Assembly: GCA_963931925.1 (NCBI GenBank)
Contig: OZ007582.1
Location: 31,404,230 to 31,468,229 of the forward strand
Direction: 5' to 3'
Origin: Onchidella celtica
Taxonomy: Eukaryota > Mollusca > Gastropoda > Systellommatophora > Onchidiidae
DNA length: 64,000 bases
This document shows positions 1 to 11,600 of this stretch, piece by piece. How positions within the stretch are numbered: position 1 is the stretch's first letter; each line of letters opens with the position of its first letter. A program made the translations under genes and the position numbers. Under the pieces are notes generated by a model, which saw only the letters and a list, made by a program, of their open reading frames with translations, had not been told where the DNA came from and made no database searches.

Positions 1-1263
1 ACATGCGGGAAGATGACATTGATAGTCTCCCTGGAAAACCTGAAGAAGACCAACCATCACGGTCACACGATCTGCAAAAGCCAACCCAACCTCTCTATCC
101 AACGGGGTTGCAGGTCGAGCAACCAGGCTCACTAGATGTGGACGAGGTCCCATCCTCTCCACCATCTCCTCGTTTAAAAACACAGATAAATCACCCCAAC
201 ACTGTAACTAGAAGCGGTCGTATTGTTAAACTGCCCGCCAGATACACCACTTAGGAACGATTATTATACTGAGGATTCTTACCATCGTCCTAGCATTTAA
301 GAATTATCTCCATGATGTCTCAAGCCTAGATGACAGGACGGGTTGGATGGATAAATATGAACCCTTCCCTATTTTAAAATTTAATTGAAATTATTTATCT
401 AAGTTGGAGAGGCGTGTAATGTCCATTCAACTTGCCAAAGCCACTCTGGCATACTCGCTTACCTGGCATGTTATTATTGTTATGGTTACCACAACACTAA
501 AAATAAAGAAAGGACTACAAAATCTGCTATGGCTGCCTCCTGAATCCGTTATTGCAAGCCTGTCCATGTCTAATGTTAATATAACGTCTTAGACATTATA
601 GGGCCAATATGAAGGACTCAAGTACTGAGGGTCACATTGTGCCCTAGCATGTGGCCGTTGGGTTAGATGAAACCTCCTCCGCCCTGGCCGTTTGCACCGA
701 CAGGTGCACGCCCACTGATGCCATGCTAGCGTACCAGTTCATGAAACAGGTTGTACTGGATTACATGTTACCAGTAGCAGATTTTTCTGACCTGGCCTGA
801 ATAGAAATGAATAGTGACTGAGTGATTGCATATATATATATATATATACTTTTACAAGCTGCTTAAATACCGACAAGCCAATTTGTGCTTCTGTAGGCTT
901 TGAATGTACTGGGCTGTTCTAGCCTTCAGTGTACCTTGAGAATCTGTATTATTGCTGGAGAGTTTGCCTGGCGTCTGGCCAGTGGCGACTCAACTGTTAG
1001 TTTAGATTAATATCTTATTTCTTATAATATACCCATTTGGCTATTAATTGCATTACCTTTGATAGGGAACTTAGTTACATGAATATGATAGGTTAAGTTT
1101 AGTAATTGGAATTTTTGCTTTGAATATACCTCTATTGTCTTTTGTTTAGTATATTAATATTATGTAATAATATGGCCCGGCCGGCCTGACATACAAATAC
1201 TCTAGTTATTTAATAATTTCTTGTGTGTTTGTGTCCGAGTGTGAGTTAACTGCCTCCCGTGCA
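1..1263 (+). mobile_element. 3' end of a Ty3/Gypsy LTR retroelement (pol tail plus 3' LTR)
   Basis: Positions 3-254 encode a Pro/Ser-rich tail that ends in TRSGRIVKLPARYTT, a closing motif typical of Ty3/Gypsy pol polyproteins just after the integrase. A purine-rich run (GGAGAGG, about 406-412) is followed by TGTAATG at 415, which I take as the LTR start. The LTR probably ends at ..CCGTGCA, 1263, giving about 849 bp. The rest of the element lies left of the window, so neither the other LTR nor a target duplication can be checked. An (AT)n run sits at about 829-848. Treated as a fossil; completeness and age cannot be judged from this end alone. The LTR borders are inferred, the pol tail is seen directly. 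Confidence 0.55.
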
Positions 1264-1271
1264 GTCGTTAG

Positions 1272-1626
1272 ATCCCCAAGACCATAACTCTGCTCGTGAC
1301 AGTGAGAGAGAATGCTTGGCATGCATGTGATAGGTGGTTCATCATTTTTTGTAGTGTTGTTTCACTGTGTGCGACAAGTGCTGAGTCATCAGCGAAAAGG
1401 AGGTCTCTAATTAGAGATGATGTAGTCTTTGTCTTGGCTTTTAATCTTGTTAAGTTGAAGAGGGATTCATCTGTACTCCAGTGGAGGTAGACATCTCCAG
1501 GTGATGTCTTAAAGGCACACTGTTGGAGCATTGCCAGGTAGATGTTGATGAGGGTAGGTGCAAGGAAACAACAGTGCTTAACTCCACTTCTGATGTCGAA
1601 GCTCTCTGATGTGTTGCCGTGGAACA
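1272..1626 (-). mobile_element. RT fragment of an RTE-like LINE (same family group as the 36.5-40.5 kb element)
   Basis: On the minus strand this encodes a scrap of reverse transcriptase. In order it shows FHGNTSESFDIRSGVK, then FLAPTL, then RLKAKTK, then LLFADDSALVAHSE with the FADD catalytic motif. These line up with GVKQGCVLAPTLF, RLKAKSR and LLFADDAAIVAHDE in the full-length LINE at 36552-40513. Both ends of the RT are missing and the QG of the GVKQG motif is changed, so this is a dead fragment of about 355 bp. It directly abuts the LTR that ends near 1263. Confidence 0.75.
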
Positions 1627-2472
1627 AAAAAGACGGCAACACATCATATATCCATGAAACGGCAACAAAACGGCAACAAAAAAAAACAAAAAAAAGTGCC
1701 CAGTGTACCATATTTGAAATGGATCACCTGGATGCAAAATGCTGTATCTTCGACACACCTACTTTTCCTGGTCTATTAAATAATAATTTTACCAATTACA
1801 CATTTATATTTTTGCAATAATCAGACTATTTAAAATCAGTTCAGCATAATTATTATTTCAGAAGTTTGGGGACCGGCAATTTTCGTCTGGAGACTTGATC
1901 AACGGTTAAGACTAGTTTAACATTGATGTGCATTGTGTGGAAGGACGAAAAGCGGGAAAAATGGTCCCATTCACTGTCATCAATGAAACATTTTTAATAG
2001 GAGGAAAAAAAAAGAAAGGGAGAGGGGTAAGAGAATTGCGTGCGGGTTCCATGCTGAGACCCTAAGGCATGCAAAACTAACTATAAAGGGTTGTTTCAAT
2101 TTAAAAAGCTATCAAATTCGTTTAGTCCTAATCACTAATCAGTGTTGTTGCTACTGTGGTCGCTTTTTATATGGCAAAACTCCAAGAACTTTTTTTTCGT
2201 TCCCACAATGCAACTTAATTGCTGATGCTTCACAAGGAGCTGTACAAAAAGTAAGATGAAGATGCCGAATCAATATAATTAAAGAGTCTAATAATATGAA
2301 TATCAATTATTTTGATCAATATTAAAATCTTACAGTTTCTAGGTTTTCTAAGATACAGAGTATTATATTATTTCTTATCACATTTTCGCACAAATTAAAA
2401 CTGTTTGGGTTTTATGGTCTCCTCAAAATGACACTTCTTCGAGTATACTTTTAACAAAAGTTGTAAACAAAC
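1627..2472 (+). other. Upstream region and presumed 5' UTR/promoter of OS-9
   Basis: No coding sequence recognised. Positions 1633-1690 contain a short irregular repeat of ACGGCAACA units followed by A-rich sequence. The remainder is AT-rich with no clear TATA box. It leads directly into the OS-9 start codon at 2473, so the promoter and 5' UTR must lie here; the transcription start cannot be placed from sequence alone. Confidence 0.4.
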
Positions 2473-2619
2473 ATGGCGGCCATAAGCTCGCTGATCATAA
2501 GAATACTCTTTCTGATTGTGCACCTAAATCAAAATGTGTTCTGTTTCATGGATATAGATGAACTAAAATCAGTCTACTATGGATTAAATATCTTGAGTGA
2601 GCCAGTTGCTATATCAGAT
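2473..2619 (+). CDS. OS9: OS-9 exon 1 (start codon, signal peptide)
   Basis: ATG at 2473 in a good context (AAACATGG). 49 codons: a hydrophobic signal peptide (MAAISSLIIRILFLIVHL..) followed by LDEL-like sequence MDIDELKSVYYGLNILSEPV, which matches the human LNLEELSEMRYGIEILPLPV region just after signal cleavage. Donor GTAAGT, phase 0. Too short for a standard ORF cut-off, so easily missed. Confidence 0.88.
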
Positions 2620-5600
2620 GTAAGTCGTATTTAATCTGCTGGTAGATCTACAGTGTGTCAAGTACTTCGAGTGACAAACAAAATTAACACCATCAGTTTT
2701 GATTATACTATCCACAACTTCAAATTAGAGGAAACAGAAACAGCTACTTATCTTGGCATAGTTATTGATAGGAAACTTAGATGGAAACAACAGTATAGCA
2801 CAATTAGTCGTAAGGCAAATGGAGTAATAGCTTTTTTAAGGAGAAATATCTCAGACTGTCCCATGGATGTTAAAGATAAATGTTATAAGACCCTTGTTAG
2901 ACCAATACTCGAATATGGATGTAGCATCTGGGACCCCCATTGTAGAACCCACATAGATTATCTAGAAAAGATACAGAAAAGAGCAGCCAGATTCGTGACA
3001 AACAACTATAAATTTGAGGAGGGTAACACCAAGATTAATATGCAAAAACTTGGCTGGATGCCTTTAGAGGAGAGGCGGGCAAGAAATAAAATTATCAGTT
3101 TCTTTAAAGGTAGATGCGGTCTGATGGATATACCCATGGAACACATTGGGATTAATTTTAGTAAGACTAGGCGGAATGGCCAGACCTATGCCATACCATC
3201 GTCCAGTGTTGACGGCCACTTATATTCTTTTTATCCGAGCACGTTGAGGCTGTGGAACTCTTTGCCGGAGGACCTAAAATTGTGCAGTAGCCTAGACTCT
3301 TTTAAGAAAAAATTGGAAAAGCACACGTTGAGAGCTAGCTACTGAACAGGCTGCATAGATATATTCTTATAAACCCAGTGATAAGATTGGTTGATCTGCT
3401 CATGGCCACAATCAAGTGTTTTTATAAGTTTTTATAAATCTAATCGACTCCCGCTTCTTACACCCTTATATGTATATAAATTTTTAACTCCCAGGGACAC
3501 GGGCCGAGTCAATTTTTATTGCGCACTGGTGAGATACTCAAATCTGAGAAAACCAGTTTTAAGGAAGAAGAAGAAGAAGACAGTGCCAGTGCAGTGGGCA
3601 TAAATATATTCATAAAGTGTGAGTGTCTAACTGTCTCACTCTCAGGCTCAAGCTTCATCCGTCTCCGGGAAGGAGAGCGGTTATATATTGATCAAGTCCC
3701 ATATTCGTTAGCAGTTTGTTATCTTGAAGTGTTGAAGCGACATGTCCCGCCTATGCCTTTTCATTCTCTTGCATTTATTCCCTCGCGTAACTTCACATTT
3801 TAGCCGGCACATCAAAATCATTTATAACTAACAATGCACGTCAATATCTTGGAATTTCTTTTTGTAATGAAATACATTACAATTGTAGATCTAGATCTAG
3901 ATCTGGTTAATGCAGCTGAGTCAGAGTGATACATCAATCTCATCCACTGTCTCGATGTGGGTTACATGGGGATATTTCAACTGACACTCTTTCGAGGTCC
4001 GCTCCCACAATCGACGAACACACAAAAATAAATACTTGCACTCTAAAAACTAAATAAATCAATTGCTTTCAATTTTAGCAGAACTGTAGGGCAGTTTAAT
4101 TACAGGAATTAATGTAACAAATATAATTATAAATATATATATCAATTCAAAGGCAACTGAATCTAACTAATGGAACTACAGCTTTTATAAAGACTAACGA
4201 ATTCAATCTAACTACTTGCAGGTCATATGAGTTATATGGCAAATAGAATCCGCGCACGTGGCGACGGATATAACAGTTTAAATTCTATTAATTCAATGAG
4301 ACATGTTGGGATATGGACATTTCCTCTAGACACGCCATGGAGAATGCTTGTACAACCATGCGTTGTCTGGCGGTAGCTCTGAAACTGTCTTCAAAAGTAA
4401 GTAGAACGGTTCACTTTCATCATTACAAATTAGTATAGACTCTCACCATGCGGCCCTCACTGGGAGTGAGAGCATCATCATCATTGCCTTTCTCACCCTG
4501 GATCAGGGTATAGGCCACCAACAAACCCTTTCCATCCCTCTCTATCATGGGCCAGTCTCTTTACATTATTCCAAGTCTTTCCGCTTCGTTGCACATCATT
4601 TTCTCTGGCTCTTCTCCACGTTCCGCGCGGCCTTCCTCTTGATCTCTTGCCCTGGGGATTCCAATCCAATACCTTCTTCGTGATGCTGTTTCCTGGCCTC
4701 CTGAGAGTGTGGCCGATCCATCTCCATCGCCTCCTACCAATTTCCTCTCTGACTGGGCTCTGTCTTGTTCTTTTCCATACAATTTCATTGCTGACCTTGT
4801 CTGTCCATCTGATCTTAAGTAGCTTCCTCAAACATCTGTTGATGAAAACTTGGATTCTCTTTATGCAGGCCTGGGATGCATTCCAAGTCTCACATCCATA
4901 CAACAGGACTGACTTCACGTTCGAGTTGAATATCCTCAGCTTTGTTTTTAGAGATATATCCTTGGTTCTCCAAATCTTGCTTAAGGACGTAAAAGCTGCC
5001 TGTGCCTTTCCAATTCGTGCTTTGACTTCTGCCTCTGTTCCTCCCTTATTGTCAATGATACTACCAAGATAGCAGAAGGACTCTACATCTTCCAGTGGTT
5101 GATCTCCTACTCTGACTTGTGGGCTTGGGGGTGCAACAATTTTTAGGACCTTCGACTTCGCAGGATGTATCCTCAATCCAATAGATTCTGAAATTTTGTT
5201 TAGAGCTGTAGTCTTTGCTTGCATCTGGTCGTGTGTGTGCGACAATAGTGCCAAGTCATCTGCAAAATCTAGATCGTCCAGCTGTGTCCATGGGGTCCAT
5301 TGTATGCCATTTCTTCCTCCACTGGTGGTTTCTTTCATAAGCCAATCAATCACCAGGACAAACAGAAATGGGGACAGCAAACAACCCTGCCTAACACCAG
5401 TCTTGATATCAAAGCTGTCAGTAAGCTCGCCATCGTGTACGACTCTGCAACTTGTCCCCTCGTACATGCTCTTGATAAGGTTCACCATCTTCTCTGGGAT
5501 TCCATAATGTCTCAATATTCTCCACAGTGTTTCTCTATCGATGCTATCAAAGGCCTTCTCGTAGTCAAGGAAGTTCACTATCAGTTGGGAGTTCCACTCT

Positions 5601-8600
5601 AGCGACTGCTCTACTATGATTCTCAGCGTGGCGATCTGGTCGGTGGTTGATCGATTACTCCTGAAACCAGCTTGCTCCTCACGAAGTTTTGGGTCTGTTG
5701 CATTCTGTATTCGCTTGAGAATAATCCGGTTGAAAACCTTTCCTGGGATGGAGAGAAGTGTGATTCCTCTGTAGTTACTACAATTGCTGAGGTCCCCTTT
5801 TTTTGGAAGCTTCACGAGGTGTCCTTCCTTCCAGTCCTTTGGAAACTTGCCTCCGATCCAAATCCTCGAGAATAGCGAGTGCAGACCCTCTGCAGCCCCA
5901 GCAGCATCTGCCTTCAGCGCCTCTGGTGGGATCTGATCTGGTCCAGCTGCCTTGCCTCGATTTAACTGCTTTATGGCATCATTAATCTCTGCTTTAGTCG
6001 GAGGGTCGCAACTGATCGGTAAATCATTTCTTGCGGGTAGAATGTCGGGTGGGTTGCTTGGTGGAGGTCTGTTCAAGAGGCTGTTAAAATGTTCTATCCA
6101 TCTTTTTGCCTGAGCTTCCTTTCCAAAAATAGCCTTCCTGTTGTAATCCTTGACAGGAACTTCAGGTTTTCCATATTTTCCAGCAAGAGTCTTTGTAGCC
6201 TGGTAGAGGATCCTCATGTGTCCTGCTGTTGCTGCCTTCTCTGCTTTCTCTGCTAACATTCCTATGAACTCCTCTTTGTCTTTTTTAATTGATTTTTTGA
6301 CCTCTTTAGCTGATGCTCGGTACTCTTCCTGGTTACCAACTCTTGAGCTTCTTGTACGACTTGCATTTACCTGTTCTTTTAGGTCTCTTCTTATCCTTAT
6401 CAAGTCCAGTGAATTTTGACTGATCCATTCCTTGTGTTCCACTTTCTTTTCCCCAAGAACATCCTGGCATGTCGATGTAAATACTCCTTTTACCTTAGCC
6501 CAGTGAGTCTCCAAATCTACTGTCTCTTCGAGGTCAACAAGGGGTTTGAATCTATTCCTCAGTGTCAGCTGGAACTCTTCCTTCTTGTCTCCATCCAGAA
6601 GGCTCACTTGAAACTTTCTCCTCTTTGTTCCTGCTCTGGTACCTTGTTTCTTGAGGCGGAGTTTGAGTCTTGCCAGCAGCATGTGATGGTCAGATCCAAC
6701 ATCAGCTCCTCTCTGTACTATGACATCCTCCAGTGAGCGTCTGAATCGTCGGGTGATGCAAAAGTGGTCAATCTGGTTTTCAGTTACTCCATCCGGTGAA
6801 ATCCAAGTGGCCTTATGGATCCTCTTGTGTGGGAATACTGAACCTCCAATCACATAGCTGTTAAATGCGCAGAAACTTGCAAACCGCTCTCCATTCTCAT
6901 TCATTTGTCCCAAACCATTGCACCCCATAATGTCCTCATACCCTGTATTGTCCTGTCCTATCTTGGCATTGGCGTCTCCCATTATAATGTTCACATCTTT
7001 TCTTGGCAATGTGTCAACTATTTCCTGAAGCTGGTTGTAGAATTCGTCCTTGTCCTCATCGGTTGCTTCATTTGTTGGGGCGTATATCTGCACAATGTTC
7101 ATGTTGATGTTCTTGTTCTTTGTAGTAAATGATGCCAATATAATTCTCCTTCCGTAGGGTTCCCATCCCCTCGGTGACCTCTGGGCGTGCTTGCTCAAGA
7201 TGATCGCTACTCCTTCTGTATGCTTTTTGTCCTCCCTTCCAGAATACAAAATCTTTTCCCCAGAATTAAGTTGTTTCAGTCCGGACTGTATCCAGCGGGT
7301 CTCGCTAACTCCAAGTATGTGCAGTCTGTATCGCCTCATCTCCATTGTAACCTGGGCACTCTTTCCTGCTTCATACATGGAGCGGACATTCCACGACGCA
7401 ATCCGGAGTGACTTGTTTGATGAAGGAGCAGTCAGGCCAGTGGAGTCCTTTCGGCTTTGTCCATTGTCCTTCATTGAATCTACAGGTGCAGATGCTCCCC
7501 CTTCTCCCAAGATAAAAGACTGATTTAAAGTATTTGCTTGTGTTTCTGTAACTGGTTTATTTTTACAGGGTGGGTAGTTGGCCCACCGCCAACTGGCTCT
7601 TCTCGGGAGACCAGGACCTTTGCACCTTTAGTCGCCTCTTACGACACGCAGTATCACGTCAGATGTATTCTTTGCTGTCCCTCTTCTGCAAGAGGGCCCC
7701 GCATCTGCACGGGCGTGGGAGTGAGAGCGCTGGATGTAAACGCTGTGGGTTTATATCAAACCAAGTAGCTTAGGCTCTGGAGCTTTAAATCAGGCCCCTC
7801 ACAATGGACTGCTCAACTGCGTCTCTATGTCTCTCATCTGGCTGAGGACTATCGCCGTCCACCTCGTAAATGGATTTTCTACATGTGGCCCAGAACTAAG
7901 TTCTGTATGGCCTTAAATACTGGACTGCATCTGCAGCTTACCGTCTAATTCCTGGATTGTGATTGGTGCAACCACTTCTAGCTCAGCTGCCGAACCGAGT
8001 TATTTTAAGTAACAGCCCTACGCAACGACCTTGGGTCGACATCAAAGGTCGAATTACTTCATACAATATAATGTAAATTTATAGCAATAAATTCTTAACA
8101 TGTTCAAAACCCCGAGCTTTTACTCTGGATCACGGTATTTCTGTACGTCAACAGACGTCTCAATAACATTTAATTCCTACTCACCCCTTCCCTCATTACT
8201 AAACCTAGTTCAAAACACGAGATGTAAAAAGTGCTCAGTCATGCACACCTACGCTGTCCCTCTATCCTTCCCCACCTTCTGTCTATCTATCAGGGAAAAA
8301 ACTGTTCAAAACACATTGTTTACGAGACCAGCTCAAGGCCAAGTTATGCTGGCTCGTACAATAATTACGTTTCTAAAAATTACTTACTGCTCTCGCAAAA
8401 ATTTACTCTTATGAATTAAATCTGCTCTTGACACATCCCCCACCCCAGTGAAAACTTAGGGTTTGAACGACACAATGTGTACTAAAGTCATTAAGTCAGA
8501 ATACATTTGGAAGCCATATGGAAAAACTATAGCGTTAACTGAAAGTCATGAAAAAAATTGTTGAGAACGTGCAATCTGGAGGACATATGCGACGTTCTAT

Positions 8601-11600
8601 AATATATGTGGTAATAGTGTATAGTGTAATATATGTAATGTAACAATATCGTTACAATTAAAGTTATAACCTATTTCACAAAGACATACTGTAAAGACTT
8701 AAAATATTGAGCATCTAGCTCATAGCTTCACTGAGCGTAATTATGACATATATAACATGTACAAACAATGGTTAATCTAACGTAATGGTATCCTGGCAGC
8801 AGTAGGTCTGGTCCCTTGGTTTGCCATTTCCTCATCTCATTGACCCGCAGACAAAGGCGTCAAGGTTGTCTGGAACTCAGGTCTTGGTCAGAATGGACGC
8901 TAGTGGATAAAGGAATCACATAAATTTTGAGAAAGTATGCCCATAACTTGTAGGACAAATAATGTGAAACCATCCACGGTCTCCGAATAAGGTGAAAAAT
9001 GCTCAACCTCAATGTTTACAGACTTATTATAATGATACTAAATTAACCGGGACAACACATCGGCTTGTAGATTATCATTCCCAGGTATAGCTCTAATGGT
9101 AAATTTGTATTCCTGGAGCGCAAGGCTCCATCGGGTAAGTCGCGCATTTCTCGCTCTGTTCGACTTGAGGAATAGTAATGGACGATGATCCGTTTCAATT
9201 ATAAATTCGGACATTAATAAGTATCGAGAAAATGCATCGACCGCGTAAACAATCGCGAGACACTCACGTTCGATAATCGCATATCGAGTCTCTCTATCAA
9301 GTAGCTTCCGGCTTGCGTAAAAGCACGGACGTAAGGAACCTTCATGCTCTTGGAGCAACACGGCGCCGATACCTTTTATCCGACGCATCTGTACGGACGA
9401 CGAAGGTCTGGCGAATATCTGGTAAAACAAGCAGGGGGAAAGTAGAAAATAAATTCTGAATAGTCTGAAGGGCATCAGCGCACTGAGGCGTCCAGACGAC
9501 TTTATTTGGAAAATTCTTCCTCGTTAGATCAGATAACGGGGCTGAAAGGGAAGAAAAGTTTGGTATGAACTTCCTGTAGTAATTCAAAAGTCCCAACAAG
9601 CTACGGACTTGTTTTTTAGTTTTAGGGGGTTGAAGTTTCAAAATAGTGGATATTTTGCGATTGTCTGGAGTCTGAACCCCGCGGGTTATGGTATGACCCA
9701 AGAAGTTTATGTGGGAATAGCCCAAGAAGACCTTACTGGGCCTCGCGGTAAGGCCAGCTCGGCGAAGAGTGGCAAAGACTTCACGAAGGGCCATTAAGTG
9801 GCCAGCCCAATCGGTCTGAAAAATACATATATCATCGAAGTAGGATAACACGCAGCGCAGTTCATTTAATAAGATGTTCATCATGCGCGCGAAAGTTGCT
9901 GGTGCAGTAACCAGTCCAAAAGGCATATATTTCCATTGCATTAAACCCAAAGGGGTTTGAAAGGCTGTATACTGTTTACTATCCTCTTCGAGAGGAATCT
10001 GCCAATATCCTTTGGATAAGTCTATTTTAGAGAAGATAGTGGCGTTAGATAACCGCGCGAAAAGGTCCTCCTGATTGGGAATGGGTTCCGCATCATAGAT
10101 GGTAATAGCATTGAGCTTTCTATAGTCAATGCAGAAGCGCACGGTATCGTCTTTCTTCTTGACTAACACAATGGGCGAGCAATAAGGGCTTGTAGACCGC
10201 TCTATTACGCCTAATTGTAACATTGCACGTACCTCGGTGATTATTGTTTCGTGAGCGTGCAGCGGGTACGGGTACGGTTTTACAAAAACAGGCACGTCTG
10301 TCTGAAGTCGTATTACATGTTGGACTAAAGACGTAGACCCGGGCAGGTCAGTGAACACTGTCGCAAATTCTTGGAGCAGGTCCGTAAGGTCCTGTTTTTG
10401 AGACGGCGTAAGCTCATCACTGATATTAATATCACTGATGCTCTCGGAGGCTTGTAATATGGGCAAGGATCTGTCGATACTTAACGGGTCCTCGTCGTCG
10501 ACAGTAACTAAAGCCGCGTTGGCCCTTGCGATGACATGAACGGAGTCGCCTCGACGACGATCATCGCTAGGCAGGTACTTTTTGAGCATATTAATATGGA
10601 ATACTTTTTGCTGCCCGCGGATGTCTATCAAGTAATTGACTCTGGAGAGTCTCTTTTGGACTCTATATGGTCCCTTCCACGTTAGAAGGAGTTTATTTTG
10701 CGTTTGAGGCAAAAGTACAAGTGTCAGATCTCCGACTGACAAGGCGCGCATGTGGGCGCCCTGATCGCGATAAAATTTTGAAAGACGCGCCCTAGCGCAT
10801 GCAAATTGCAGGGCCGTTTGACATGCATTAACAATTCGTTGTCGGAGATCGACAACATATTGATACGCGGAGCGCGTATCATAATCATCGGTTTCCGAAC
10901 CGGTGAACAATTGACTAAGAATGGCCATCGGGCCACGTGGTTTACGTCCGTATAATAGTTCAAATGGGGAGAAACCCGTGGACGCGTGCGGGAGTTCCCT
11001 ATAGGCGAAAAGAATAGCGGGGAGCTGACGGTCCCAGTCTCCTGGTCTATCGGCAGATACGCGGGCTAACATTGCCTTCATGCTCGCGTTCCACCGCTCG
11101 CAACAACCGTTTGATTGCGGATGATAGGGGGACGTTAATTTCTGCCTAATGCCCGCTAACTCCAGCACCTTTTTGTATAGTTCAGAGGTGAATTGTGGAC
11201 CTCTGTCGGAAAGAATCTCGCCGGGAAATCCGACTCGCGAGAAAATAGTCATAAGCGCTTCAGCGATATGGTCAGCCGTAATGTCTTTCAAGGGAATAGC
11301 CTCAGGCCAGCGCGTCGCGTAGTCGATGACCGAAAGAATAAAACGGTGGCCCCTATCTGATTTAGTAAGAGGGCCCACCAAGTCAATCGCGACCCGCTGA
11401 AATGGGATTGAGACTGGAGGCATTTCCTGTAGGGGCGCGCGCGATGCCTTACCTTAGGGTGTACGTTTTTGACACACATCGCAGCGCGCCACAAAACGGT
11501 TGACGTCCGCGTATACTCCAGGCCAAAAAAAATGTGCCAATATTCGTGACTTGGTTCTGGCTGAACCTTGGTGGCCTGAAAAGGAAGTGTCGTGCGCGAG

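Larger units (their letters stand above)
3948..8433 (-). repeat. 3' LTR of element A, split by an RTE insertion
   Basis: 1231 bp of LTR in two pieces, 3948-4473 and 7729-8433, with the RTE element and one copy of its 12-bp target duplication between them. Begins TGTCTCGATG and ends CTTGACA. Matches the LTR at 22751-23981 with 10 substitutions. Short open frames inside it (for example 8100-8414) recur at the same place in the other LTR and are not genes. Confidence 0.92.

Noticed and set aside
8100-8419. Frames of 62-104 codons, repeated at 23648-23967
   Set aside because: Inside both LTRs of element A.
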